Shown piece by piece: positions 1 to 12,414 of a stretch of DNA of 64,000 nt. A program made the position numbers and the translations under genes. The stretch spans positions 310,001-374,000 of the forward strand of contig JAGPXD010000002.1 of assembly GCA_020746995.1 (NCBI GenBank), given 5' to 3'. Source of the DNA: Plectosphaerella cucumerina. Its lineage: Eukaryota; Ascomycota; Sordariomycetes; Glomerellales; Plectosphaerellaceae. The first letter of the stretch is position 1. Every line of letters begins with the position of its first letter. Under the pieces are notes generated by a model, which ran no database searches, was not told the DNA's origin, and saw only the letters and a program-made list of their open reading frames with translations.

Positions 1-3000
1 CGCCAACGCCAACGAGCCCGAGTACCGAACGGAAAGACCACACCACACCACCAGCTGCACCTGCACCTGCACCTGCCACTGGCCGCACACACGGTGCTTG
101 GGCGGAACGGTGATCGCGACAGAACTGGCAACTCGCGATAGCGCTCCCATTGGCCGGGGCGGAGAGCTAGGGCGGGCCCCGGTCGCAATGGCTATACCCA
201 GATCGGCTTCGCTGCAAGGGTGATCCCGGCCGGGCTCTCAATGACCAGCCGCCAGAGCAAAAGCTTGTCGTTGCGCCAATGGGCGGCCGTCCTTGTCTGC
301 GACCAGCGAGCGCTCGGTGTCGAAGCTTTTGGGGGATGGCTCTTGGAGACTTGGGACTTGGGACTTATTTCTTGGCCACCCCCGCGTGAACCCTTTTGCT
401 CGATCACCGGGCTGGGCGGGCAAGCTGCAGGGCCGGCACTGGCACTCTCTTCCCATGTGGTTGGATGGGAAATCCGAGGGCCTGCTCGAGAATGTGGGTG
501 TTGTTGTTGGTGTGGGTGTGGCCGCGTGGGTGGTGTGAAGCTCGGCTGGCATGGCAAGCATGGCAGGTAAAAGACAGGCAGAGCAAAAAAGTCGATGACG
601 GGCACCGTGATATCGACATCGCTTCATTACGCGGGGAAAGGAAACTCGGGGCCACGGAGGGCATCGCGGGAGGATCATCTGCCAATTGGAGACGCCGCGG
701 CGGTTCTTTGCATTCAAGTCAGGGTCGGTGAGCACGAGCAGTAGCCGCATCGAGAAGCTGCCATCTCACGGGTGCCCGATTTATTCCTTCCTTACCTTCC
801 ACGGGGCCTTCCTGGCAGCAGCTCGAAGCGGCTCGCTCCCGAGAAGATCCTCTTGGGTCTTTGCTCTTGCCGCCCCGGGCGGGCGCGACGAACGCTGACC
901 GCTGGATCGGAGGAGGACGGGGCGGATTTGGGGGTGGACTCGATGAGACGGCCGGAGCCATTTCCATTGGGGGAGGATGGGATGGGATGGGCGGGCGGGA
1001 AGCCGCTGTCGCAGAGGGGAAAAAAAGAGATTTGGTTTCGTGATGGATTGGTCCAGGGCCCGAGGCCTGTCGTCATATACAGGAAATGGACTTCAGGCAC
1101 CTCACGATTCCGCAGGTCTTTGAGGGTAGGCCTGGGGTAGGCGGTACATGGGGAAAATCGCGCAGCCCTTACGAGATGGAGATGGAGATGGGGATGGGAT
1201 GGATGGGCCACCGGCCGTCGCATCATCCCGCCCCAGCCAGCCCAGCTCCAACAATTCCTCCGAAGGTTTGTGCATTCGGTGCCCGCCTTTTTTGGGGGGC
1301 ACAGGACCACAAGGCAAGCAGCAAGCACCGACGGGCACTTTATGCCGTCGTGCACACACACGGTGAAGGCGAGAGAGCTACTGCAGTGCGCTGGCAGCGT
1401 ACGTGAGGCAAGCAGGCAAGTCGGCCACCGCTTATTCGCACTGGGTCAGTGCACCAACACGGCAGTCCAGGCCCCCGGAGACAGCGACAGAGGACCTCCT
1501 TGGCACAGTGCCGCCTCGCCCGACCCTGCGCGGCCGCCTCTGGCTGGTCCTCCTTGGCTCACAGGCTCACAGCAGCACGAGGCCTTCCAGGCGGTGGTCA
1601 GTCAGTCAGCCTGATGGCAAACGCGAGCCATGTCCGATGTTCGCGACCCGTCCCAAAGTCTCCACGTCCACCGTCTCCTGGATGGGATGATTGACGGTCT
1701 GCAGGCCGGCCGTTGGAGTGGACACCGAGATTTTTCCTGCCCTCGCCTTTCTCCAAGGTCATCTCTCTCTACTCTCGCTCTCTCTGCCGTTGCTGGCCGG
1801 TGTCCAGGACGAGAGAGACCGACGAGAGTGGATCGGGGGCGAGTCGTCGCCAGTGCAGTCTGCTTTGCTTCGGCCAGCAGAACAGGGACCGGGCGGGAAT
1901 GGGCAAGGTGCGGTAGGTATTGTTTACTTTGGCCATGGCCCAAAACAACAAAGGCTACGCTGCGCGGAATTGTCGCTCATCGCGTACCTGATTACTTTCC
2001 CCATCCATCCATCGCCTGGCGCTCTTCGTCAGGACGGACCGGGGGGCGTGTGGCGCCGCCGTAGCTGCGGGTCCCAGAAGACGAAGGGGAAGGGGTGGCA
2101 TGACCGATAGCCAGGAACCCCTGTCGGCCTCGAGGGCAGCAGGGGCAGCCGCGACCCCCCAAGCCGGCTCGCGGAAGGGGCAGGGATTGAGCTCGAACCC
2201 ACCCCGTGGGCTCTCTCTCGCCATCGCCATCGTCCTCTGTTTCTGTGTTGCTCTCTCTGCCTTGTCTGCCATTGCCTCTCGGGCTGGCCTCAACGGCGCG
2301 CCAGAGGCTGACAGAAACGCGTGGGGAGATCTGTATCATCCAGAGTCTGGCCGTGTTTCGTTAGGTCAAGCCAATGGCCGCCACAGGAGGAGAAGACTAC
2401 GTCAGTAATATTTGTTATGTGTTTCCGCGAAGCCATCCAGGCAAGTGTCCCTATCGCCCCAGGGAGCTTCCCGGGCACCGCTCCGCTACGGAAAACAGGC
2501 AGAGGGGGGGCAACAGAGCTCGCCCCCTGTGGGTTTGATTTCGGCCGCCGTTGATTCGTGAGATGCTTGCGGGCAATTTTGCGCGCCTCGGAGAGGGCCC
2601 GACGCAGTCGGCTTGCTTGCTGGCGTTTTGCTGGCTTCGCGCGCACTGTGCCCAGCATGCAGGGCCGAGGTACCTTGGCTGCCCAGACGCGGTACCTGGC
2701 TGGATCGTCGCCCAGACCGTTCCCGCCGCCTCTGGATGTCCCCGAACCGATCGGTGGGGCTCGTACCCATCATGTAGCTGCACATGTACTGCCTCCCCTT
2801 GCCTACTCGACGAAGAAGCAGCACTGGCAGCTTGGCTCTCGCTGGTCTGGGGCGGCCTACACTGCTCGAGAATTCACCGTGGAGCAGCCGGACTAGGCAG
2901 GAAGGGCAGCCAGGCGCCATGGCAGGCAACGGCAACCAGGTCTAATCAGTCAGTCAGTCAGTCAGTAAGTCGCAGCAACGTCGCGCTCGCCGTGGCTCTC

Positions 3001-3953
3001 TCGCCTCCCCCTCTCACTCAGCACGGCGCACTGGCAGCAGCCGCCCCCCCAGCCGAAGGAAAAAAAAAAAGTCGCTTTCGATCAATTCCTTACCCACACC
3101 CACGAGAGCGCCGCCGATGCACCACCAAACGCACACACCCCCTTCCCCACGCCCCGAGCACCACGCCCCCCCTTCCCACCTTTCCTGACTTGCCTGCAAG
3201 TGGGCTCCATCACACCTGGGATTCCCGTAGCGTACCTAGCTCCGTTCGGCACGTCCTGGTCCTGGACCCAGGTCTCTCGCAGGTCTCGTAGTGTCGGCGT
3301 AGTCGGCGCTTGAAGCCTCGCAGCTTCCGCTTCCCGCTCGCTGTTGCCGTTGCCGTTGCTGGGGCCCTGGCACCTGCTGCCCATCTCCGTTTCTCCTTGT
3401 GCCCGCCCGTCGCCCATCCATGCATGGCCCGGATGCTCCATCCTCGATTAAGGTCTGCACTCACACACGCACCGCACCACACGCCCAGGTACGTACCGTA
3501 CCGTACTTGCTGTACCGCACGCCGGGGAGCATCCACCCACCCAAAGTCTGTTTGGTTTAAGAGGGAAGCCACCACCCTCCTCTCCTTCCTCTCTTCTCTT
3601 TTTCCTCCTCACCCACGAAGGCTTCCTTGACAGTTTGCTCTTCACATTCGTGTGGTGCTAGGCCTCCCTTCTTCTTCGTCTTTTCTTCTCGACAACCTCT
3701 CCACTCACCCACCCACCTCAAACCCAGTTTGCGTGCGGATCGCGTACTTCTCGTCGCCCTCCCTACGACCCTCCAGGACAACCTCCCGGCAGAAGTATTC
3801 CTACGGAAAGCCCTACAACCGCCACCTCAGAAATCCGAAAACCCTTTCGCGCCACACGCCTCTCCCTACAAATAGAGGAGCAGTCGCCCCCGTTTGCACC
3901 TGGAAACACATCCGCACACACACACCCGCACATCACATCAAGCTTCTGCAACA
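1..3953 (+). promoter_or_regulatory. Long gene-free region upstream of pma1
   Basis: No open reading frame here resembles a protein I know; the many short frames overlap on both strands and are compositional. The stretch is GC-rich and holds simple repeats: a CACCTG run near 55-78 and five CAGT units at 2947-2966. The last 450 bases are pyrimidine-rich on the coding strand, especially 3574-3611, typical of the leader region of strongly expressed fungal genes. It most likely contains the promoter and 5' untranslated region of the H+-ATPase gene starting at 3954. No other gene can be supported. Confidence 0.6.
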
Positions 3954-6900
3954 ATGGCCGAGTCCAATTCCGCCGCTGCGCCGGCGCTGAACACGCCTAT
4001 CGAGTCGCACCGATTCGACGAGAAGAAGGGTCCCATTGAGGAGGACGTTCCCGCCACCAAGACCAAGGTCGAGGATGACGACGACGAAGATGAGGACATC
4101 GATGCCCTCATTGAGGACCTCGAGTCCCAGGACGGTCACGTCGAGGACGAGGAAGAAGGTTCGCATCCATCCCAATCCGTCTCAGTCAAGCTCTGCGCAC
4201 AGCTCTCCGAGCGGGTCGCTCGACCCCAACATCAATTGGGGTAGAGGCGGCCCGTGCGTGACTCGCGCATGCGCCCGATTGTCTTGGTTCATGAGCTAAC
4301 AACATCATCATCAGAGGACACCACTCCTGGCGGCGCCCGCAACATCCCCGAGGACCAGCTCCAGACCGATACCCGCCTGGGTCTCACTGAGCAGGAGGTC
4401 CTGAACCGTCGCCGCAAGTACGGAGAGGTATGTCTGCAGCGCTGAGCCCGCGATCGCAACTCCCACCAACACAGCCCCCACCGCGTCCCCCACTTTACAT
4501 GCCCCCACCAAACTCACTCACCGTCACTGCAACGCTCGCGGCATGGCGACAATATCATATGCAATTGCTAACGTCCCGCCAGAACCAAATGAAGGAGGAG
4601 CGCGAGAACCTTGTTCTCAAGTTCGTAAGTGACATTCTCTGGTCTTGCAGCAATTGCCTCGCTCTTCGAGCCAGACTGTTGCGGACCGTCTTGGATTCAC
4701 GAGAACCTTGCTAACACCTCACAGCTGATGTACTTCGTCGGTCCTGTCCAGTTCGTCATGGAGGCTGCCGCCGTTCTCGCTGCCGGTCTTAAGGACTGGG
4801 TCGATTTCGGTGTCATTATCGCCCTCCTCCTGCTCAACGCCGTCGTTGGTTTCTACCAGGAATTCCAGGCTGGTTCCATCGTCGACGAGCTGAAGAAGAC
4901 TCTTGCCCTCAAGGCCGTCGTTCTCCGTGACGGTCAGCTCAAGGAGATCGAGGCCCCTGAGGTCGTTCCCGGCGATATCCTTCAGGTTGAGGAGGGAACC
5001 ATCATTCCCGCCGATGGTCGCATTGTCACCGAAGACGCCTTCCTCCAGGTTGATCAGTCCGCCATCACGGGCGAGTCCCTCGCTGTCGACAAGCACAAGG
5101 GTGACAACTGCTACGCTTCTTCCGCTGTCAAGCGTGGCGAGGCCTTCATCGTCATCACCGCCACTGGTGACTCGACCTTCGTCGGTCGTGCCGCCGCTCT
5201 TGTCAACGCCGCCAACTCCGGAACTGGTCACTTCACTGAGGTCCTGAACGGCATTGGAACGGCGCTGCTCGTCCTGGTCATCCTCACCCTTCTCGTTGTC
5301 TGGGTTTCTAGCTTTTACCGCAGCAACGGTATTGTCGACATCCTCCGCTTCACCCTGGCCATCCTCATCGTCGGTGTTCCCGTCGGTCTGCCCGCTGTCG
5401 TCACCACCACCATGGCTGTCGGCGCTGCCTACCTCGCCAAGAAGCGTGCCATCGTCCAGAAGCTCTCCGCCATCGAGTCCCTGGCTGGTGTCGAGATTCT
5501 CTGCTCCGACAAGACCGGTACCCTGACCAAGAACAAGCTCTCTCTGGCCGAGCCCTACACCGTTGAGGGTGTTGACCCCGAGGACCTCATGCTCACTGCC
5601 TGCCTTGCTGCCTCCCGCAAGAAGAAGGGTATCGACGCCATCGACAAGGCTTTCCTCAAGTCTCTCCGCTTCTACCCCCGTGCCAAGAGCGTCCTGTCCA
5701 AGTACAAGGTCCTCGAGTTCTTCCCCTTCGACCCCGTCTCCAAGAAGGTCACCGCCATTGTCGAGTCTCCCCAGGGTGAGCGCATCACCTGCGTCAAGGG
5801 TGCTCCTCTGTTCGTTCTCAAGACCGTCGAGGAGGACCACCCCCTGGATGAGGCCATCGACATGGCCTACAAGAACAAGGTTGCCGAGTTCGCCACCCGT
5901 GGTTTCCGTTCGCTCGGTGTCGCTCGCAAGCGTGAGGGTGGCAACTGGGAGATTCTCGGAATCATGCCCTGCTCTGACCCTCCCCGCCACGACACTGCCC
6001 GCACCGTCAACGAGGCCAAGCGCCTTGGTCTCTCCGTCAAGATGCTTACCGGTGACGCCGTCGGCATTGCCCGCGAGACTTCCCGCCAGCTCGGCCTCGG
6101 CACCAACATCTTCAACGCTGACCGTCTCGGCCTCGGCGGCGGCGGTGACATGTCCGGCTCTGAGGTTTACGACTTTGTTGAGGCTGCCGATGGTTTCGCC
6201 GAGGTCTTCCCCCAGCACAAGTACAATGTGGTATGTCCCCCCCCCAAAAAAAAAAATCAAAAAAAAAAATCCCACGACCTGGCGTTCTCCCAGCTTGTCT
6301 ACAGCATGATACTAACGCGCCGCGTTTAGGTTGAGATCCTTCAGTCGAGAGGATACCTCGTAGCGATGACGGGCGACGGTGTCAACGACGCTCCCTCGCT
6401 GAAGAAGGCTGATACCGGTATCGCTGTCGAGGGTGCCTCCGACGCCGCCCGCTCCGCCGCCGACATCGTCTTCCTCGCTCCCGGTCTTGGTGCCATTATC
6501 GATGCCCTGAAGACCTCGCGCCAGATTTTCCACCGCATGTACTCCTACGTCATCTACCGTATCGCCCTGTCCATCCACCTCGAGATCTACCTTGGTCTTT
6601 GGATCGCCATCCTCAACCGCTCCCTCAACATCGAGCTTGTGGTCTTCATTGCCATCTTCGCCGACATTGCCACCCTGGCCATTGCCTACGACAACGCTCC
6701 CTACAGCATGACCCCCGTCAAGTGGAACCTTCCCAAGCTTTGGGGAATCTCCATCGTTCTCGGAATCGTGCTCGCCATCGGCACCTGGATCACCGTCACT
6801 ACCATGTACGCCCACGGTCCCGACGGTGGTATTGTCCAGAACTTCGGTAACATGGATGAGGTCGTCTTCCTGCGTAAGTTACACTGCCTGTCTGTCACAT

Positions 6901-7302
6901 GTCGTCTCGAACTACCACTAACAACTTCATACAGAGATCTCGCTCTCGGAGAACTGGCTCATCTTCATCACCCGTGCCAACGGTCCCTTCTGGTCGTCCA
7001 TCCCCTCGTGGCAGCTCAGCGGTGCCGTCTTCGCCGTCGACGTCATCGCCACCCTCTTCTGTATCTTCGGTTGGTTCGAGCACAACGAGCAGACCAGCAT
7101 CGTTGCCGTCGTCCGTATCTGGATCTTCTCCTTCGGCGTCTTCTGCGTCTGCGCCGGTGTCTACTACATCCTCCAGGACAACAGTGGATTCGACAACCTG
7201 ATGCACGGCAAGTCGCCCAAGGGCACCCAGAAGCAGCGCTCTCTGGAGGACTTCGTCGTCTCTCTGCAGCGCGTCTCGACCCAGCACGAGAAGTCGCAGT
7301 AA
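3954..7302 (+). CDS. pma1: Plasma-membrane H+-ATPase (P3A-type proton pump)
   Basis: Pumps protons out of the cell using ATP, setting the membrane potential and cytoplasmic pH. Six exons: 3954-4158, 4315-4427, 4583-4624, 4725-6230, 6330-6873 and 6935-7302, giving 925 residues, normal for the family. The acidic N-terminus (Asp/Glu run around residues 40-65) is followed by transmembrane segments, the actuator motif TGES, the phosphorylation motif CSDKTGT with the catalytic Asp near residue 382, and the hinge TGDGVNDAP in exon five. The C-terminus (SLEDFVVSLQRVSTQHEKSQ) is the autoinhibitory tail controlled by phosphorylation in yeast and Neurospora. Exon three is only 42 bases. Codons are strongly biased toward C-ending forms, which leaves a long antisense frame open. 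Start chosen at the first ATG of the family-like N-terminus; an upstream in-frame start at 3894 adds no conserved sequence. Confidence 0.97.
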
Positions 7303-7630
7303 GCCGCGCGGGTCTCGGCTCGAGCCCTTCTGCCGGCTCACCACAACCACCAAGGGGAAGGGTGTGGCCTGACACAACAATCAATCACCTTCCTTTCCCG
7401 TGTCTAAATTACACGATGGGTATCTCATCGATATTCATTACTAGTCAATCATTCAGAGAGAGAGAGAGAAGGTGGGGGAGAAGGAGAGAGGCGGCGCCAT
7501 ACCCCTAGTAGACGCGTGTCTTAGACTTGATTTCCTAATACCAAGAAAGTAAAATGTTCACACAGTTTCGTTCCCAGTGTTCGAGTGAATGTGTATGATT
7601 TAAGATGCCACATGCTTGTGCTGGCTTGGT
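7303..7630. other. Convergent 3' intergenic region
   Basis: Lies between the stop codons of pma1 (plus) and the ABM-domain gene (minus). It holds a short GA repeat near 7458-7470 and AT-richer sequence around 7530-7600, as expected for two facing 3' untranslated regions. No gene seen. Confidence 0.5.
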
Positions 7631-8006
7631 TTATTGAGGCACCACAACATCCTTGGTGGTATCCAGCTCCTCATGCCTCCTCAGATCCATGGGCCTGTCC
7701 AGCAGTGGCACGACATAGGGGTCGAATGTCTTCCAGTACGGGTTCTCGAGATGATACTTTTGGCTCTGCGTCTGATAAGCATGCTTGTCACATTGGCTCC
7801 CCCGGAATGTCACCCACAGCCTCGTTCTCGAACCGCTCGACGACAGTGAAGGAGCGCGGGTCATGGACGTCCTGCATGACGAACCAGTTGATGGTCTCGC
7901 GGTCGTTGACGTAGACGCGAGAGGCCTCGATGAGCTTGGCCTTGAGACGGGCGACCGAGTCTGGGTGGTCGTTGGCGTGGAGCTGGACAGTGATTGTGTA
8001 GACCAT
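7631..8006 (-). CDS. Small ABM-domain (antibiotic biosynthesis monooxygenase-like) protein
   Basis: Two exons, 7818-8006 and 7765-7631, separated by a 52-base intron (7766-7817, GTGGGT...CAG), encode 107 residues. The sequence begins MVYTITVQLHANDHP, then a helix and a WFVMQDVHDPRSFTVVERFE strand, the pattern of the dimeric alpha/beta barrel ABM fold. ABM proteins include cofactor-free oxygenases and also many small proteins of unknown substrate, so the reaction cannot be named. The second exon supplies the usual closing segment YHLENPYWKTFDPYVVPLL. It is convergent with pma1; nothing in the context suggests a pathway. Confidence 0.85.
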
Positions 8007-8624
8007 TTTGGCACAGGTATTCGAGAAGGAACGGGAGAAATATTGGTAGGAGACGGCTGCAAGAGTGCGGTGGTTGATGGAGTGAGGTTGTCAAGGTCGG
8101 TAGATGGATGGACTGAAGCTGGGAGTTTGTTGAGCGAGCTCGGCCTTCATGGTGAGGGGTACGGGACAGCTAAGGTACGTGCGGATTGGGGAACGTCATG
8201 TGAGGGGCAGTGTACCCCTCACCTTCAGTCTTTAGAGCTGCATTGAGTTTCGACCATCTGAACGTGGGATAGGCCAATTGCAAGATGGTGGGCTGTGTTT
8301 CGTCCGGTTGGGCACTGGCCCGAAGCAAGGGGGACTTCTGTCACGTCTTTAAAAAAAAAACCAGCCGACGAGGGACTGACTACTCGACTTCATCCGGGAG
8401 TTCTTCAGTTCTGCAATTCATTATCCACGTGACCAGCCTTCTGCTAAGCTAGAGTACTACGCCGCTCGCTCATCTGTTGTGCTGTATGCCAACCAGCCCG
8501 AAGTCTGTGACATCAGAAAAGCCTCCTCGTGATATCAAACGTGTGCATGGCCGTTTTGCTTGGACCCAACGCCTCGCTACCGAAAAGACAACCACCAGCC
8601 GAGGAACGCCCCGGGATGTAACTC
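8007..8624. other. Intergenic region upstream of the ABM gene
   Basis: Contains the promoter of the minus-strand ABM gene and the 3' region of the Seb1-like gene, which is on the same strand. There is an A run at 8351-8360. No coding signal was recognised. Confidence 0.5.
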
Positions 8625-11206
8625 TTAATAGCCATTCTGGTAGCCGTTCTGGGCGAAGTTGGGCATGCCGCCGCCGTTGGCGCCGTGTTGCTGCGGGAGT
8701 GGCTGAGCATTCGCACCCGATGCCTGGTTGTCGTGATGGCGGCCGCCCCTGCCACGCCAGCCCGTCTCGCCCGTACGTGTGGAACGGGGTCCCTGAACGC
8801 CGCCCTTGTCCGTCTGCATACGGCGGCTGATGGCTTTGGAGGACACACCCGCGCCGATTTCAATGTCGGGCTCTTCGACGACAAGGCCGCTCTCGATGGG
8901 CCTACCGCCGCTACCACCAATCTCGGCCGTCAGCATCCACTTGCGGTCCGCCTCGGTGAGGGCGGAGATGGGGATCACGCTGATGCCGCTGGAGTAGTCG
9001 CTGCAGTGACGCGGGCCAAAGCCGACGCCCCATCTGGTCTGTTGCAAGTGTGTCAGCTGCAGTTCAGGCTGTTGTCGATGAAGCATGTGGATGTACTTAC
9101 CCTCAGTTGCAAGCGGTTAGGGCCTTGAGGGAACTCCATGGCCTCTTTGGCGGCCACGGCATCCTTCCTGGTGACCATCTTGACAAAAGCATGGCGCTTG
9201 TCTCGGTTGACGATGCAGGTCTGGACCTCGCCGTACTGGCTGAAGATGTCGCGGACCTCCTTCTCGGGGCATCTGAACTCTGGTTAGCATCTGATGGATC
9301 GCTGAGGAACCGGAAGTGACCTACATGACACCACCGACGAAAAGTGTTCGACTGAAGACACGGATATGGCCATCGGGAAGGGTCCTGTCATACTCGATCC
9401 ATTTGTCTTCTCCACGGTGAGCAGGCGGGTTCATGGGATCGCCGCCCTGACGATGGCCGACGGGGCTGCGCTGGCGGTACTCGGAGCCACGGCTTCCACG
9501 GGGGTCATCGAAGCGACGGTCGCCCCTCTGATCCGATCGGCCGTCTCGGGAACGACCGGGAGATCGCGAGCGAGAACGCCTCGAAGGCAGCTCCGGCGAT
9601 CGAGTCACGTTGGGAGCCTGGCCCCAGGCGGGAGCAGCAGAGTATGGCGGCAGGGGCGGTGGCGGCCCGCTCAGGGCGCCCGCTGTAGGTGCTCTACCGG
9701 CAGCCTGCATTTTTTGAATGACGGCTGGGATCTGCTCGAAAGGAATGCCTTGCTCAGCTAGGGCCTTGATAAGGATCACCTGTTGCTCCATATTGCCTTG
9801 CATGCCAGCGGCGGCGGGGGGAAGCGCGGGAGCGGGAGGAGCTGGAGCAGGATAACCGACGCCATTGTTGCCGAAGGCCGGCATTGGGCTGGGATAGAGA
9901 TAAGGCGTGTGGTTCTGGGGAGCCACAGGCGGCTGGGGGGACGCAGACTGGGGAGCGATGGGTGCCTGATAGTTCTGGGGAACTGGAGGAGCCTGGTAGT
10001 TCTGCGGAGGGTACGACGGCGGCTGGGTTTGGACAGGAGTCGTGTGCTTGGCCAGGCTGCTCAACAGGCTCGCAAGGTTGGGAGGGATGGCGACTGGAGC
10101 CTGGGGAGGAGGAGGCGCCTGGATAGGAGTTGCCATCTGGGGGAGGGCAGGCTGAGCGGGCGGAGCGGGCGCCGAGGCGGCCTGACTGGTGAGCTTCGCA
10201 AGGGCCTCCATGATGGCGTTGCTTCCCTGGGGAGTCGGCGGTGCAGGCTGAGCAGGCTCAGGCACAACGGCAGGCTTATCCTGCATAGGACTAGGAGGGA
10301 TGTCGTTCGCAGTGCTGTAGAAGGCCCTCATGGAAGGGGGTGGGCTGCCGTCGGGAGTTGTGGACTTTGCTACGTCAAGAGGTGACGAGTCAGCGCTTGC
10401 TTGCCGATTTGTGCCTCGGTGTTGAGGCAGGGCAGACAACGACGTACCCGGGGCGGGAATGGCGTTGAGCTTGGCTCGGGAAGAATCAAGCACAGCTTGG
10501 GGAAAGGTCTGACCCTTTTCCCAGATGTCTACCAGCTTATTGATCTTGTCCTACAAGGGAGATGGCTTCGTAAGTGACTACTCTTTGACATGAATGACAA
10601 GGCGACACGGGCATGTGAACGTGTAACGTGGCTGGCGGTGCATTGTACGAGACAATTTACAGCCCCGTCGAGGAGAGGAAGGCGAAACAAATGTCATGGG
10701 CAGCAGTGGCTCTCGTGGGTGTCTGTGGTGCCTGGCACAGCCATGAGGCGGCTGGCGAAGAACAAGAAGCTTACCTTGTGCGTGGGAGGGGCAGACTGGA
10801 TGATATCATTCATCAGGACGGGCATGAGCTCTCGCATGCGGTGAATGCCGGCAGCAAAAGTGCCGTCCTCGCTGGATCCATCTATGGTCTGGCCCTCGGC
10901 CTTTGCATGATCAAGCCACTTGCGAGTGACCGAGTCTACAACGTACAGCACGCCTAGCTTGTGTGTTCCGGGGGTCTTTTTGAAGTGTGTGTAGAGCTTC
11001 TGGACCAGAACAGATTCGGACTGCGAGGAGAGAGGGCAAGGTTAGCAGGCGCGTGGATGGCACGGTCGGGCAACATGGCGACATACTTGGACGTTTGCGA
11101 CGCAAAAGGCCGTCAGGGTGCCGATGCGGGTTCCAGAGACGCCCGGGGATTTCAGGGCCGACATTTCCTGCAGGCCCGACTCGAGCTCAGTGGCGGCGGA
11201 CGCCAT
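8625..11206 (-). CDS. seb1: Seb1/Nrd1-type RNA polymerase II termination factor (CID + RRM)
   Basis: Binds the phosphorylated polymerase II C-terminal domain and nascent RNA to control 3'-end formation in the nucleus. Exons: 11206-11087, 11020-10775, 10550-10448, 10369-9325, 9272-9101 and 9038-8625; 699 residues. The N-terminal ~145 residues form the CTD-interaction domain (LYVVDSVTRKWLDHA, MRELMPVLMNDII). A long Pro/Gln-rich linker and an RS-like stretch (SRRSRSRSPGRSRDGR) follow, then one RRM near residues 498-565 with RNP motifs RTLFVGGV and RHAFVKMV. The C-terminal part (WGVGFGPRHC) is the extension typical of this family. The proposed intron 10370-10447 is 78 bases, in frame and stop-free, so its removal is likely from its GTACGT donor and CTGAC branch site but not certain. 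Confidence 0.9.
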
Positions 11207-12330
11207 CGTGAAGGCAGTATTCAGGCGTCAGGCGTCGATTTGGGTGTAGAGGAGAGGATGTATCTCCTTCGATGGTAGGGAAGAGGTCGAAGAGTGCGGT
11301 GGTGGGCTTCAAGCAAAGCCTGGCTGGTGGGAACTTGTACTAGCAGGAGAAAGAGAAGAAATCCAAAGCGACCAGGAGATCGTCCAGATATTATTTGTTC
11401 TCTCGGAAGGCTGCGCTGCCTCAGGTGGGCGGGCAGGAAAGATACCTCAGGGTGGGCAGCTGCTAATTTTCGCTGCTTCCAGTTCTGGTTGCAGGAAGGA
11501 GCGCTCGTTCTTGCCTCAGGTAGAAGGTAAGGTGAGGTAGGTACGTGGTGGCTCCCCTATTTTTGCTCTTTCCAAACAGCAGTGAAGGGCAGGAGGGGGG
11601 CTGCCTATTCAATACGCGTGGACTGGATGGAGCCGCAGACAAGTTCCGGTCGCGAAACTGTGGTGATAATGTGAGAGTAGAGGGGGCACGAGGAGCGAAC
11701 GAAGTTGTTCCAACGGCGTGGCGCGATTCACGGAGGAGGTCGCGATGGCCCAATCCCTTCTACAACTTGAAAGCGAGCGTCGCTGCGACTATTCGAGCCA
11801 GGGGCTTAGGTAGGCGATGCACGCTTTTCTTGGTCTTGTCTTCTTTGTCTTGCTTTGATCTCTTTGGCGGGCGGCTTTCCTTGCTTTGCTTTTGTACGTC
11901 TACGGCACCGAGTCCGATCGAGGTCACCACCGAGGGACCGAGTCACGGGACGCGCACGAGATCAGAGATTACAGGGCAGAAGTCGATGATCTGCACAGTC
12001 GCGGAGGTATTGGGTCGATCTAGAAAGGGGGGATGGCACGAGCGCGATGCGGGCATACATGCGTGCTCGAGCGAGCGATTCGAGGTGGTTGGTGGTGCGT
12101 TGGTGATGTTGTGGAGGAGGAAAGAGGGGAGGGATCAGAGCTGCCTGTCGGCGTTTGGGGAGCGGGATGGTCAAACACTGCCCGCCTGTGAAAGGCGGTT
12201 TTCCTGGACCCACATATCCGCCACACTGCATTACATAACCCAACGCGACAAGAATTGAAGCCCTAGGAATGTTCCTCACTTGTGGATTTATAACCATGAC
12301 AAAATAGAGTTCTGACATCCAAAGCCGGTT
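11207..12330. other. Intergenic region between seb1 and the tRNA gene
   Basis: Upstream region of the minus-strand seb1 gene. A 237-codon plus-strand frame (11545-12258) has no recognisable domain, low complexity and no family-like sequence; I regard it as chance. No other feature seen. Confidence 0.45.
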
Positions 12331-12414
12331 GCCCGGCTAGCTCAATCGGTAGAGCGTGAGACTCTTAAAGGAGATCACATCTCAAGGTTGTGGGTTCGAC
12401 CCCCACGTCGGGCT
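12331..12414 (+). tRNA. tRNA-Lys (anticodon CTT) with an 11-base intron
   Basis: The cloverleaf reads directly. The acceptor stem GCCCGGC (12331-12337) pairs with GTCGGGC (12407-12413) with one G-T pair, followed by discriminator base T12414. The D arm is TAGCTCAATCGGTAGA. The anticodon stem TGAGA/TCTCA encloses loop positions with CTT at 12364-12366. The T arm contains GGTTCGACCCC (B box) at 12393-12403. Between base 37 (A12367) and base 38 (A12379) lie eleven extra bases (12368-12378), the canonical position for a nuclear tRNA intron. CCA is not encoded, as in eukaryotes. Confidence 0.95.

Noticed and set aside
2947..2966. CAGT tandem units and other short repeats as a CRISPR-like array
   Set aside because: Pure short tandem repeats without spacers, in a eukaryotic genome.
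4719..6275. 518-codon minus-strand frame opposite pma1
   Set aside because: It arises because the highly biased pma1 codons rarely produce antisense stops; the product is repetitive Asp/Gly/Glu sequence with no domain.
11545..12258. 237-codon plus frame between seb1 and the tRNA gene
   Set aside because: No recognisable domain, no plausible splice structure, and it sits in a promoter region.
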